64,000 nt of DNA from WLMZ01 sp043753895 (GTDB lineage Bacteria > Actinomycetota > Acidimicrobiia > Acidimicrobiales > Ilumatobacteraceae): positions 9,901 to 73,900 of the forward strand of contig JAYUWK010000133.1 in the NCBI GenBank assembly GCA_043753895.1, written 5' to 3'. A program made the position numbers and the translations under genes. The notes under the pieces are model-generated. The model searched no databases, was not told the origin of the DNA, and saw nothing but the letters and a program-made list of their open reading frames with translations. Positions 1 through 8,493 of the stretch are shown here, one piece after another (within the stretch, counting starts at the first letter, position 1; the number at the start of each line of letters is the position of its first letter).

Positions 1-129
1 TGCAGAACGGCGCCGACGCGCCGCACGAACCCGATGCTGCAAATGGGCGTAGGCAGCGTCGTCGTCGAGACCGCGGCCACCGAGTCGCTGGAGCTGGCTG
101 CGTAGTTCGGAATCTTCGTAGTCATCCAT
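1..129 (-). CDS. 5' end of an unidentified gene downstream of the ECF sigma factor (partial)
   Basis: Only the first 43 codons lie in the window. The start ATG at 129 is preceded by AAGGAG (revcomp of 136-141) with 6 nt spacing, and it overlaps the end of the sigma factor gene (stop at 122-124) by 8 bp, so the two are translationally coupled. The N-terminus begins MDDYEDSEL and becomes Arg-rich; no family is recognisable. A gene in this position is often the anti-sigma factor, but that is inference from position only. An ATG at 125 in another frame gives a Ser/Thr-rich peptide and lacks the well-placed ribosome binding site. Confidence 0.55.
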   Translation of the reverse strand, partial: MDDYEDSELRSQLQRLGGRGLDDDAAYAHLQHRVRAARRRRSA

Positions 130-634
130 GGGAGTCTCCTTCACCCAATTGGCCACGCAACGTGGCGCGGCCTTGGTGCAGATGGAACTTGACCGCGCCC
201 TGGGAAATCCCCAGCGTTGCGGCGGTTTCGGCGACGGACAGTCCGTCGACGTAGAACAGTGCAAGCGACAGTCGTTGCTGGCGAGGGAGTCCCTCGAGCA
301 TTGCGGCCACATCGTCGAGTGGCGGGGCCTGTGCGGTGCGCTCGGGTTCAGCCGCGAGGCGTTCGACGACGCGGCCCTTGCGCATGTCGGAACGGTGTTC
401 GTCGCGCAGTTTGTTAATGGCAACACGGCGGATCCACCCGACGGGGTCGTCGTAGTTCATGATCGACCGCCACCGCAGATGCGCTTTCACAAAGGCGTGT
501 TGCACCGCGTCCGCGGCAGCCTGTTCGTTACCGCAGGCCACCGTGAGGGCGCGCACAAGTCGCCCGTGGTGGGCGCGGAACAGCGATTCGAGGTCGTCGA
601 CAATGCGAGCGTCGTTCATCAGGGCAATCGTCAC
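122..634 (-). CDS. ECF-type RNA polymerase sigma factor
   Basis: 170-residue sigma-70 family protein of ECF size. Region 2 lies at about residues 15-80 (core-binding helix with LFRAHHGRLVRAL, then the -10-reading part around DDPVGWIRRVAINKLRDEHR). Region 4 lies at about 110-160, with the helix-turn-helix VAETAATLGISQGAVKFHLHQ. It would direct RNA polymerase to a small regulon. Start is GTG at 634; an ATG at 619 is possible. It is divergent from the D-cysteine desulfhydrase-like gene (63-bp gap) and overlaps the following gene on the same strand. The signal it responds to cannot be told from sequence. Confidence 0.9.
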   Translation of the reverse strand: MTIALMNDARIVDDLESLFRAHHGRLVRALTVACGNEQAAADAVQHAFVKAHLRWRSIMNYDDPVGWIRRVAINKLRDEHRSDMRKGRVVERLAAEPERTAQAPPLDDVAAMLEGLPRQQRLSLALFYVDGLSVAETAATLGISQGAVKFHLHQGRATLRGQLGEGDSHG

Positions 635-683
635 CGCTCAGGACACGCCCACCGGACGCGGAAGGTTTGGTTGACAGCCAACG

Positions 684-689
684 TACAGT
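684..689 (+). promoter_or_regulatory. putative -10 element of a leaderless transcript (TACAGT)
   Basis: TACAGT ends 8 nt before the ATG at 698 and no Shine-Dalgarno sequence is present. Same layout as several other genes of this window. No convincing -35; the TTGACA at 671 is too close. Confidence 0.4.
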
Positions 690-697
690 GCAAAGCA

Positions 698-1699
698 ATG
701 CCGCTCCCTCGTTTGGCTTTGCTTGCCCGTGCAACTCTTGCCACCTTGCCAACCCATCTCGAACCCGGCCCACCGTTGCCCGGCGGTGCCAGCCTCTGGG
801 TGAAACGCGACGATCTCACCGGCCTCGGAGTGGGTGGCAACAAGGCCCGCAAACTCGAATTCCTGTGCGGCCAGGCACTGCACGATGGTGCCGATTGCCT
901 CATCACGGTTGGCGCCGGCCAGTCGAATCACTGTCGGATGACCGCCGCAGCGGGTGCGCGCCTCGGGCTGGAAACACACCTGGTCCTGTCGGGCGACGCG
1001 CCGACGACGTTCGTCGGCAACCAAGCGCTCGCCCACCTGTTCGGCGCCCACCTGCACTTTACGGGCGTGCCTTCGTCGCACTGGGGGGCGCTCGAGATCG
1101 CCCGAGAGGCCCTCACCGAGGAACTCGCCGCCGACGGCCTTCGACCGCACTCCATCCCCATCGGTGGGAGCACCTCGATAGGGGCGTTGGGCTATGTGGT
1201 CGCGTTCGTGGAGATCATGCAGCAATGCGACTGGTTGGGGTTCCTGCCCACATCCATCGTCTTCACCTCGTCGAGTGGTGGTACGCACGCGGGTTTGGTG
1301 GCGGGCAAGGCACTGTGGCGAACGCTGGGTCACGCGGTCCCTGACGTGATTGCAATTGGGGTCGCCAAGGGTGTGGTGATGGGTCTGCCCGACGTTGCCG
1401 ACCTCGCCAAAGAAACCCTCGCCCTGCTCGGTGAATCGGGGGTCGAGACAACCGACGTGGAGATCGACACGCGCTGGCTGGGCGACGACTATGCGATTCC
1501 GTCCGCCGCTGGAGACGATGCCATCCGTTGGGCGGCACGCCGCGGCGGGTGGGTACTCGACCGCACCTATTCCGGCAAGGGGTTTTCGGGCCTGTTGGGC
1601 AATGCCGCCGATGGTCGTTGGGGTGCCGGCGACAACGTGGTCTTCATCCACACCGGTGGGCTTCCTGCGGTGTTTGTGCCGGGCGGGCTCCCCGACTGA
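698..1699 (+). CDS. D-cysteine desulfhydrase / ACC deaminase family PLP enzyme
   Basis: 333-residue fold-type II PLP enzyme. The family degrades D-cysteine (to pyruvate, H2S and ammonia) or 1-aminocyclopropane-1-carboxylate. GGNKARKLEF carries the Schiff-base lysine (K49); AGQSNH (about residue 73) and the phosphate-binding SSSGGTHAG (about 190) are present. The QSNH form resembles D-cysteine desulfhydrases, so that activity is preferred, but substrate is not proven. The reading frame is open upstream to 128, but only the ATG at 698 fits the family length and the upstream -10 element. It is followed after 82 bp by a ROK kinase. Confidence 0.85.
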   Translation: MPLPRLALLARATLATLPTHLEPGPPLPGGASLWVKRDDLTGLGVGGNKARKLEFLCGQALHDGADCLITVGAGQSNHCRMTAAAGARLGLETHLVLSGDAPTTFVGNQALAHLFGAHLHFTGVPSSHWGALEIAREALTEELAADGLRPHSIPIGGSTSIGALGYVVAFVEIMQQCDWLGFLPTSIVFTSSSGGTHAGLVAGKALWRTLGHAVPDVIAIGVAKGVVMGLPDVADLAKETLALLGESGVETTDVEIDTRWLGDDYAIPSAAGDDAIRWAARRGGWVLDRTYSGKGFSGLLGNAADGRWGAGDNVVFIHTGGLPAVFVPGGLPD

Positions 1700-1767
1700 T
1701 CGGCACCACAGCCCACTGCACGGGCTCCAGTCGTGGTCAGCGACTTCCCGTACATCGCAAAGCGCAC

Positions 1768-1773
1768 TACCCT
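1768..1773 (+). promoter_or_regulatory. putative -10 element of a leaderless transcript (TACCCT)
   Basis: TACCCT ends 8 nt before the ATG at 1782 in the short gap after the desulfhydrase gene; no Shine-Dalgarno sequence precedes this start. Confidence 0.3.
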
Positions 1774-1781
1774 CACGTGCG

Positions 1782-2681
1782 ATGGATGTCGTGCTCGCAA
1801 TCGATATCGGTGGCACGAAGATGGCCGCCGGGCTGATGACCATGTCGGGCGAGCTCATCGATGTCGAACGTGTCGAGGTGGATCACGCCACGACCGCCGT
1901 CGGGGTCTTTGCTCAATTGGCCGAGATGGTCGAGTCGCAACTGGCGCGGGCCACGGGTCACCATCAGGCGCGGCCAGTGGTGGTCGGCGTTGGTTCTGCT
2001 GGTCCGCTCACCCAGAACTGCGAGACAGTGTCGCCGTTGAACATCCGGGTCTGGCGCGATTTCCCGCTGCGCGAGCGCTTGCAGATCATCACCCAGCTGC
2101 CGGTGTATGGAGATCTCGACGCGAAGGCGTTGGCGCTGGCCGAGGGATGGGTCGGTGCGGCGCAGGGACGAAACAACTTCATGGCAATGGTGGTCTCCAC
2201 CGGAGTCGGGGGCGGCATCGTGATCGATGGTCAGTTGCTCGACGGCGCCACGGGCAACGCCGGCCACATCGGCCACGTGATCGTCGAACCGAACGGACGT
2301 CGATGTGCGTGCGGAGCGCGGGGGTGCCTCGAGGCCGAGGCGTCAGGCCCGGCGATCGAGGCCATCACGGGGCGCTCACCCACCGAGCCCACGTACGACA
2401 TCATGGTGCGTACCGGCAAACTCGTCGGCCGCGGGGTTGCCTCGGTATGTAACGCACTCGACCTCGATCTCGTCGTGGTGGGCGGTTCCGTCGCACTCGG
2501 GTTCGGGGCAACGTTCTTCAACGCGGCTCAGGACAGCCTGTCCGAACACTGCCGGCTCAGCTTCAGTAAGGGTGTGCGCATCACGCCGGCGCGTTTGGGC
2601 GATCGCGGCCCGCTCATCGGCGCGGGTGCGGTGGGTCTGCGCGGTATGCATCGCGTCGCCCGACGCGCACCGTCGCGCTAG
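1782..2681 (+). CDS. ROK family sugar kinase (glucokinase-like)
   Basis: 299 residues. The N-terminal phosphate loop AIDIGGTKMAAG (residues 6-17) binds ATP. The ROK signature is complete: GNAGHIGHVIVEP followed by the zinc ligands CACGARGCLE near residue 175. Family members phosphorylate glucose, fructose or N-acetyl sugars, or act as repressors; there is no helix-turn-helix domain, so this is an enzyme. The EAxASG stretch following the zinc site also fits glucokinases. Start ATG at 1782 gives the canonical N-terminus. The acyl-CoA synthetase begins 39 bp downstream. Confidence 0.9.
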   Translation: MDVVLAIDIGGTKMAAGLMTMSGELIDVERVEVDHATTAVGVFAQLAEMVESQLARATGHHQARPVVVGVGSAGPLTQNCETVSPLNIRVWRDFPLRERLQIITQLPVYGDLDAKALALAEGWVGAAQGRNNFMAMVVSTGVGGGIVIDGQLLDGATGNAGHIGHVIVEPNGRRCACGARGCLEAEASGPAIEAITGRSPTEPTYDIMVRTGKLVGRGVASVCNALDLDLVVVGGSVALGFGATFFNAAQDSLSEHCRLSFSKGVRITPARLGDRGPLIGAGAVGLRGMHRVARRAPSR

Positions 2682-2708
2682 GGGTGCGGTCGCCGTTGCC
2701 GCGGTGGC

Positions 2709-2714
2709 TACATT
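2709..2714 (+). promoter_or_regulatory. putative -10 element of a leaderless transcript (TACATT)
   Basis: TACATT ends 6 nt before the ATG at 2721; no Shine-Dalgarno sequence is present. Confidence 0.4.
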
Positions 2715-2720
2715 CTTCAG

Positions 2721-4277
2721 ATGGTTCAACTGCTGACGGAGTTCGACGACCGGTCCGATGACGCCGCGGTGATCGACGTCGATGGCGTCACCACCTGGGC
2801 ACAGTTGAACGATCGCACCAACCGACTCGTGCACTCTTTGCGCAGCGCAGGGGTGCAGCCCGGAGATCGTGTCGCTTTGCTGGCGGGGAACCGACGTGAG
2901 ATCGAAGAGGTCTATATCGCGTGCGCCAGCGCGGGCTGGCTGACCGTACCGATCAACTGGCACTTCTCGCCCGACGAAGTTGCGTATGTGCTCGACGACA
3001 GCGGTGCCACTGCGCTCATCGTCGATGGTGAACTCGAAGACGTCGCGGCCGAGGCGCTCACTTTGTCGCCGACTGCCGCATCACGAGCTCGCCTCCTGAT
3101 GACTGCTGCGCCCGGCGCGCCGTTCGTTTCCTACGAGCTCGCTCTGGCGTCGGCGAGGGGTGACGAACCTGACGAGCAGATGCACGGCGGCGTGATGTTT
3201 TACACATCGGGCACCACCGGGCGACCCAAGGGCGTGAAGAACACCTCGTTCGCATTGGGTCTTCCGCCCGAGATTCTCAAGCTGAGTGCGGGCGCCATGG
3301 CCAGCGTGGGCATTCCGTCGCCGGGACGCACACTGCTGTGCGGCCCGCAGTATCACTCGGCGCAATGGGCGTTCTCGTTTCTTCCGCTCGTGGCCGGCAC
3401 GACCGTGGTGATGCAGCGCAAATTCATCCCTGAGGAGACCCTCGAGCTCATCGATCGATACGCGATCACCAACGTGCACCTCGTGCCCACGCAGTTCGTA
3501 CGCCTGCTTCGTGTCGATGGCGTGACCAAGCGCGACTTTCGGGGTGATTCATTGCAACTGGTATTGCACGGCGCAGCGCCGTGTGCACCATCGGTGAAGC
3601 GGGCGATGATCGACTGGTGGGGTTCGAAGGTGACCGAGTACTACGGGGCTACCGAGGGAGGCGTGGTCACGATCATCTCTGCCGACGAGTGGCTCGTAAA
3701 GCCCGGTTCGGTTGGCCGGGCGATGCCGATCGTCGAGATCAAGATCGTTGGCGATGACGACGTCGAGGCCGTAGCTGCACAGGAAGGCGTGATCCATGTG
3801 CGCAGCCTGCTCGGTAGCGATTTCGAGTACCTCAACGAACCCGCCAAGACGGCTGAGGCGCACCGTGAACCGGGCTTCTTCACGCTCGGCGACATCGGCT
3901 ACGTCGACGCCGACGGCTACCTGTTCCTGAGCGATCGCAAGATCGACATGATCATCTCCGGCGGCGTGAACATTTACCCAGCCGAGATCGAGGCGATCCT
4001 CATCACGCATCCCGCGATCATGGACGTTGCCGTGTTCGGCGTGCCCAACGACGAATTCGGCGAAGAGGTTCGCGCCGCAGTACAACTCACCCCGAACACG
4101 CGATACACGCCTGCTCTGGATCGCGATTTGAAGCAGATGGTCCGCGCCAAGATGGCCGGCTACAAAGTGCCCAAGAACATCGACGTAGTGGCCGAGATGC
4201 CGCGCAGCGAAGCGGGCAAATTGTTGAAGCGCCAATTGCGGGCTCCGTTCTGGGAAGGCAGCGGCCGCAAGATCTGA
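2721..4277 (+). CDS. AMP-forming acyl-CoA synthetase
   Basis: 518-residue ANL-superfamily ligase that activates a carboxylic acid as acyl-AMP and transfers it to CoA. The P-loop-like motif YTSGTTGRPKGV is near residue 160, the adenylate motif YYGATEGG near 310, and the hinge SDRKIDMIISGGVNIYP near 410. The C-terminal EAGKLLKR supplies the catalytic lysine. Length is normal for fatty-acid or aromatic-acid ligases; the substrate cannot be assigned. It converges with the DUF418 gene, which ends 12 bp further on. Confidence 0.9.
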   Translation: MVQLLTEFDDRSDDAAVIDVDGVTTWAQLNDRTNRLVHSLRSAGVQPGDRVALLAGNRREIEEVYIACASAGWLTVPINWHFSPDEVAYVLDDSGATALIVDGELEDVAAEALTLSPTAASRARLLMTAAPGAPFVSYELALASARGDEPDEQMHGGVMFYTSGTTGRPKGVKNTSFALGLPPEILKLSAGAMASVGIPSPGRTLLCGPQYHSAQWAFSFLPLVAGTTVVMQRKFIPEETLELIDRYAITNVHLVPTQFVRLLRVDGVTKRDFRGDSLQLVLHGAAPCAPSVKRAMIDWWGSKVTEYYGATEGGVVTIISADEWLVKPGSVGRAMPIVEIKIVGDDDVEAVAAQEGVIHVRSLLGSDFEYLNEPAKTAEAHREPGFFTLGDIGYVDADGYLFLSDRKIDMIISGGVNIYPAEIEAILITHPAIMDVAVFGVPNDEFGEEVRAAVQLTPNTRYTPALDRDLKQMVRAKMAGYKVPKNIDVVAEMPRSEAGKLLKRQLRAPFWEGSGRKI

Positions 4278-4289
4278 CGGCGGCGCGGG

Positions 4290-5480
4290 TCAACCACCGA
4301 AGCCGCGATACACGCTCTCCAGCGGGCCGGTGCCCAAGAACCGGTGCCACAACGCGCCGAGCGTGATCGCGCACATCCAAAAGACCAAGCTGAACAGCAA
4401 CGCCACATCCAGGCCGGTAGGGGTGACCCAGCCCCACCAGTACACGACTGCGTTGAAGACCAGCGCGTGACACACATAGATCGTGAGCGTCATCTGGCCG
4501 GCGTGCTGGAGCATACGCGTGCCCCACGCAGTGGGGTACGAATCGGCCACCCACGAGATCACGCAGAACGCGACGACTGACGATCCGATTGCGCCGAACG
4601 TGTACAGAAGCCCACGGTCGAAGGGCCGCGTCGACAACAGCAGCGCCCATCGCGATGATCCAGTTCCGCTCGCTGCGCGCATCCCGAAATGACTGAGCAG
4701 GTAGGTGCCGGCAAGCAAGGCGGCTCCCACAGTGATCATGCGCCGCTTCGCGGTGGCATTCAGTGCAAGGAAGCGGCCGACTGCCATACCGACACAGAAG
4801 AAACACAACCAGGGAAACAGTGGGTGGGTGTACCCCGTGAAGGTGCGCAACAACAGGTTGCGCGGCGAGGTGACCTTGGGGTCGAGCCACGTCACGTCGT
4901 GACCGGTTCGAATGTGCTCGAAGTGGAACCACGAGATCGCCGCGCCCGCCAACGCGCTGATCGCGCCGATGGCAGCGATCCAGCGCAATCGCAACGTGAA
5001 CAGCAGCGAGGCAACCATGAACAATGCGCCGTAATAGAACAGGATGGTTCCCGGCCAGATCCACTCGAGTAGTAGTCCGCCGGAGTAGAGCAGCAGGCCG
5101 CGCCGGGCGAGTCGCCAGCGGTCATCGCGAATGCTCGCGGCGTCACCCGAGGCGCGGCTGCGGTTCGTCATCAGCGTCACACCCATACCGGCGACCATCA
5201 CGAATGTGGCGGCGAACCGCGTGCTCAGCGGGCCTTGAGCTGGATCGAAGATGCGCTCCCCGAGCGAGCGGTTGATGCCATCATCGCCGCGGTTCAGGAA
5301 GCCGTGATAATTCAGGATGACAACACCGACGAGGGCCAGCGCGCGGGTGACGTCGAGCCCCGGCAGGCGTGGCGCGCCGATGCGGTTCGTGGGCGGCGGC
5401 TCTGCATCGGAGTGGTGAGTCGTTACGACACCGTGATCGAGCGAGGGATCGACGCCGTGATCGACCGCACGGTCAGTCAT
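4290..5480 (-). CDS. DUF418/acyltransferase-like polytopic membrane protein
   Basis: About 396 residues with roughly ten hydrophobic segments. It opens with LPGLDVTRALALVGVVILNYHGF, typical of the heparan-alpha-glucosaminide acetyltransferase/DUF418 group, and ends in the DUF418-type tail FLGTGPLESVYRGF. Such proteins are thought to move acyl groups across the membrane onto sugars or wall components. The ATG at 5480 overlaps the racemase stop in ATGACTGA, so the two genes are translationally coupled; an ATG at 5498 in the same frame is also possible. A shared role in cell-wall modification is inference. Confidence 0.8.
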   Translation of the reverse strand: MTDRAVDHGVDPSLDHGVVTTHHSDAEPPPTNRIGAPRLPGLDVTRALALVGVVILNYHGFLNRGDDGINRSLGERIFDPAQGPLSTRFAATFVMVAGMGVTLMTNRSRASGDAASIRDDRWRLARRGLLLYSGGLLLEWIWPGTILFYYGALFMVASLLFTLRLRWIAAIGAISALAGAAISWFHFEHIRTGHDVTWLDPKVTSPRNLLLRTFTGYTHPLFPWLCFFCVGMAVGRFLALNATAKRRMITVGAALLAGTYLLSHFGMRAASGTGSSRWALLLSTRPFDRGLLYTFGAIGSSVVAFCVISWVADSYPTAWGTRMLQHAGQMTLTIYVCHALVFNAVVYWWGWVTPTGLDVALLFSLVFWMCAITLGALWHRFLGTGPLESVYRGFGG

Positions 5481-6432
5481 TGATCCATTCCAGTTCATCG
5501 GCGTTGGTGAGCGTCAGCGGGCACTGGACATCGACACCGTCGCCGACAACAGGGCAGGCATTGTCGGCGGGCACGAACAGCATCGAGGTATGCATATGCG
5601 ATGGCTCGATCAGATGCAGCCGTTGACGTGCGAAGTGGAACGGGCTGCGACCATCGTGAAGGGGCCGAACACCGTGCGACGAACCAGCCGCGGCCAACAC
5701 CACATGCCCCCTGCCCGGCACTGCCACACCTCGGTAGCCCACGGTGTCGCCGGCGTCGACTCGATACACGTCGAGCACCTGTGCGCTGAGCTGCACCGTC
5801 GACTTATCGCCCAGCCACAGGGCTGTGCCGCAACGGATGTTGAACGAGCGATCGGGATGTTGTTCGATGAGACGCGCATATGCGTGTGCATCGAGGTGGC
5901 TCAGCGCGACCGGCAGTTTGGGGTCGAGGAGCGGGAGCCATCGCTCGACCTCGGCGACGTGATCGAGCGACGATCCCACCAATGGAAAGTGCAGCGCGTA
6001 GCCGGTAATGGCGCAGTCCGCGCCACGTGCAGTCGCAAGCAGAGCTTCGAGGCCGCGTAGTTCTACGCCATAGCGACGCATGCTGGATTGCAGCTTCACG
6101 ACGACATGACGCTGCCACTGTCGGCTCGGCAGTGCTTGCACATGATCGGCGCTACCAATGGTGAGGGTGACGTCCCGGGGGGCGGTGATTGGTAGCTCGC
6201 CCAGATGGGGCGTGAGTACCAATGCCGTGCGGTCGGGCGGCACGTCGCCCGCCTCGAACACAGTGCCCACGGCGATCGTGTCTGCCAGCGCAGCAGCCAT
6301 GGGCATCAGCGTCGCCCGGCTGAAGCCGTAGCCGTTGCCCTTGACCACCGGAAGCAGGCCAGGGTGCAGTTCGGCGCACGCCTGAACGGCGTGTTGCCAG
6401 GCCTGTTGGCGAACACGGAGACGAAGACCCAT
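5473..6432 (-). CDS. alanine racemase-like PLP protein
   Basis: 319 residues. The N-terminal barrel has the PLP-lysine motif LLPVVKGNGYGF (K near residue 31), as in alanine racemases. The second domain carries DTVGYRG, which fits the catalytic tyrosine region, and a C-terminal block ending in VVGDGVDVQCPLT that matches the usual end of the fold. It is shorter than typical alanine racemase (about 360-370 residues) and diverged in the middle. It may be a racemase for another amino acid, or a non-canonical alanine racemase. Upstream gene of the pair with the DUF418 membrane protein. Confidence 0.75.
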   Translation of the reverse strand: MGLRLRVRQQAWQHAVQACAELHPGLLPVVKGNGYGFSRATLMPMAAALADTIAVGTVFEAGDVPPDRTALVLTPHLGELPITAPRDVTLTIGSADHVQALPSRQWQRHVVVKLQSSMRRYGVELRGLEALLATARGADCAITGYALHFPLVGSSLDHVAEVERWLPLLDPKLPVALSHLDAHAYARLIEQHPDRSFNIRCGTALWLGDKSTVQLSAQVLDVYRVDAGDTVGYRGVAVPGRGHVVLAAAGSSHGVRPLHDGRSPFHFARQRLHLIEPSHMHTSMLFVPADNACPVVGDGVDVQCPLTLTNADELEWIND

Positions 6433-6490
6433 AGGGACCAGACGGTAGTGCCATCAACGCTGAGCGGGGGGTACATCGGCAATTCCCGAG

Positions 6491-6519
6491 TTGTCTGATC
6501 GGGTTTGTCGGTCTACGCT
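6491..6519 (+). promoter_or_regulatory. putative promoter TTGTCT-17-TACGCT, leaderless
   Basis: TTGTCT (6491-6496) and TACGCT (6514-6519) are separated by 17 nt. The -10 ends 7 nt before the ATG at 6527, which has no Shine-Dalgarno sequence. Confidence 0.5.
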
Positions 6520-6526
6520 CGCAGCC

Positions 6527-7057
6527 ATGCGCACACTGTTCCGTTTCCCGAATCCGGTCAACGAAGTCTCGGCCCGGCTGGTCGCTGGTGGCGTGGTCGT
6601 GCAGGGCGTCGCATTTCTCGTCTTTCGGCAGTGGTGGTTGCTCGTTCCGCTTGCTTATGGCTTCGTCGCACGGGTGCTCACGGGTCCAACGTTGAGCCCT
6701 CTCGGCCAGTTCGTGACCCGCGCCGTCACCCCTCGCATCGGTGCCAACGGCCGGCTCGTCCCCGGACCGCCGAAGCGATTCGCGCAGGGCATCGGCGCAA
6801 CGCTGTCGGCGGGTGCGGCTGTTGCGTGGGCGTTCGGTTCGCCCGGCACGACGATGATCCTCGTCGCGGGCATCACGTTCGCGGCGACCTTTGAGTCGGT
6901 GTTTTCGTTCTGCTTCGGTTGCGTGATCTTCAATCGGCTGATCCGTTGGGGAGTCATCCCACCCGAGGTCTGCGAGTCATGCAACGACATCTCGAGCCGA
7001 TGGGCCAACGCTGCGCCAATGTATGCGGATCAGGAGTCAGTGACTTCGACCCGATAA
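6527..7057 (+). CDS. DUF4395 family membrane protein
   Basis: 176 residues. It opens RFPNPVNEVSARLVAG, characteristic of DUF4395, with two hydrophobic segments near residues 20-50 and another pair at about 90-125. Conserved cysteines occur as FCFGC and CESC near residues 130-150, so a thiol or metal role is possible. DUF4395 proteins are often found near thioredoxin or sulfurtransferase genes; here none is adjacent. The 3' end overlaps the convergent mftF gene by 28 bp. Function unknown. Confidence 0.85.
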   Translation: MRTLFRFPNPVNEVSARLVAGGVVVQGVAFLVFRQWWLLVPLAYGFVARVLTGPTLSPLGQFVTRAVTPRIGANGRLVPGPPKRFAQGIGATLSAGAAVAWAFGSPGTTMILVAGITFAATFESVFSFCFGCVIFNRLIRWGVIPPEVCESCNDISSRWANAAPMYADQESVTSTR

Positions 7058-8493
7058 TGCGGCGCGTGGCGCGATGGGTTGACGCGAGCGGCAGCATGGG
7101 GCCACGAGGTCAGGTCCGGTCGTAGCGCGTCGAGAGAACGTGCTGCGATGCAGCCCTGCCAGAGCCCAGCGCCGTAGGCGATGTCGTCGAGGGCTCGAAT
7201 CGCGACGTAGCGGACCGGATCGATGGGTGGGCGCTTGGTCAGCCAATCGATGGCTGCCGGGGCAGTGAACGCAACGAGCGCGACTCGACGAGCACGCTTC
7301 GAGAGCACGGCAGCCATGAGCGTGAGCGGCCACCAAGCACGCGAGAGACCCGTCGCAAGTGACCGGCCGGCGAAGATGTGACCGAGCGCCGCAAGCCGTA
7401 TGGCCTCGCGCCCGCCGTCGGGGATCGTACGCAACTTGCGTGCGAGGAGTGCGGTGGTGACGGCAGCGACCGCCCCACCTACGACCGGCCAACCCGCGGC
7501 GACGGCGAGCCACGACGCAACGCTCCAAGCGCTGACCCGCACCGGAGCGAGCGCGCCCTGATGACGTTGTGCAAGCGGCGCCGCCGAGGTGCCGTAGCTG
7601 CATCGCTGCCGTGTCCACTGGATCCACGAAGTACGCGGTTGATGACGCACCGTCACGGCCGGCTCGAAACGAATCTGCCAACCGGCTTGATCGAGACGCC
7701 AGACGAGATCCACGTCCTCGCCGACGCGCATCGCGGAATCGAAGCCGTCGACCGCCCGTAGGGCATCGACACGACACACCATCAGCGCTGCCGGCACGTA
7801 GCTCACGCGCGTGCCGGCACGTACCCGCGCTGGCTCATCACCGAGGTCAAGCGGAGAACGCGCAACCTCGTATCGAGCAAGCAACGACGAGCCCGGTGCG
7901 CTTGCGACGCGTGGTGCGACGAGCGCAACACGCGTATCGGCGAAGTGGTCGAGCAACGGTGCCAACCAGTCGGGTCCCAACTCCATATCGGTGTCCACGA
8001 AGGCGACGAGTGGAGTCTTCGCCAGCGCAAGGCCGATGGCGCGCGCGACACCGGGGCCACCGTTGACACTGGCCCGTACGACGGTGGCTCCGTCAACGTC
8101 GGCGATTGGCGTGGTACTTGCATCGTCAACAATCAGAACCGCGTCAATCGCAGCACCGCCGTGGGCCCGGCACTGTTGTACGAGTCGGCGCTGTGCGTCG
8201 GTGGATGTGTTGTAGGCCGGAATGACCACGGTTACCGTGCCTGCCGTTGACGCATCGGACGTGATCGTGCCATCGAAGGTGGGGTGCAGTACCCCGGCAT
8301 CGACCAGTCGATCGAGCAGGCGGCTCACCGGCGGTGACATCTCGATCGCCTGCCCCGACTCGATGTTGTCGAGCAGGCCGGCGCCCGCTCCGGTGAGACG
8401 GAACAGCTTCAGGGGTGATCCGCCGACGAGGACGGTTCCGCTGCCGACGCGTCGGACCGAAGCATCGATGACGTAGCGGCGCGACTGGTTCAT
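7030..8493 (-). CDS. mftF: mycofactocin-type glycosyltransferase MftF
   Basis: 487 residues. Residues 1-85 look like a PqqD-type winged-helix/peptide-binding domain (YVIDASVRRVGSG, ending LVDAGVLHP). A GT-A family 2 domain follows (TVTVVIPAYNT, DDAST, the DxD-type VDTDME, and GEDVDLVWRLDQAGW), then hydrophobic C-terminal helices. This arrangement is that of MftF, which adds glucose units to the redox cofactor mycofactocin. Start ATG at 8493 overlaps the mftE stop as ATGA; upstream ATGs at 8499 and 8514 are less likely. Last gene of the etf-mft operon. Confidence 0.85.
   Translation of the reverse strand: MNQSRRYVIDASVRRVGSGTVLVGGSPLKLFRLTGAGAGLLDNIESGQAIEMSPPVSRLLDRLVDAGVLHPTFDGTITSDASTAGTVTVVIPAYNTSTDAQRRLVQQCRAHGGAAIDAVLIVDDASTTPIADVDGATVVRASVNGGPGVARAIGLALAKTPLVAFVDTDMELGPDWLAPLLDHFADTRVALVAPRVASAPGSSLLARYEVARSPLDLGDEPARVRAGTRVSYVPAALMVCRVDALRAVDGFDSAMRVGEDVDLVWRLDQAGWQIRFEPAVTVRHQPRTSWIQWTRQRCSYGTSAAPLAQRHQGALAPVRVSAWSVASWLAVAAGWPVVGGAVAAVTTALLARKLRTIPDGGREAIRLAALGHIFAGRSLATGLSRAWWPLTLMAAVLSKRARRVALVAFTAPAAIDWLTKRPPIDPVRYVAIRALDDIAYGAGLWQGCIAARSLDALRPDLTSWPHAAARVNPSRHAPHYRVEVTDS

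Noticed and set aside
671..676. TTGACA as -35 box for the desulfhydrase gene
   Set aside because: It is only 7 nt from the TACAGT box and cannot pair with it; no other -10 fits at 17 nt.
638..1858. 406-codon open frame on the minus strand
   Set aside because: It lies antisense to the D-cysteine desulfhydrase gene, whose motifs are clear; the product is Arg/His-rich without any domain.
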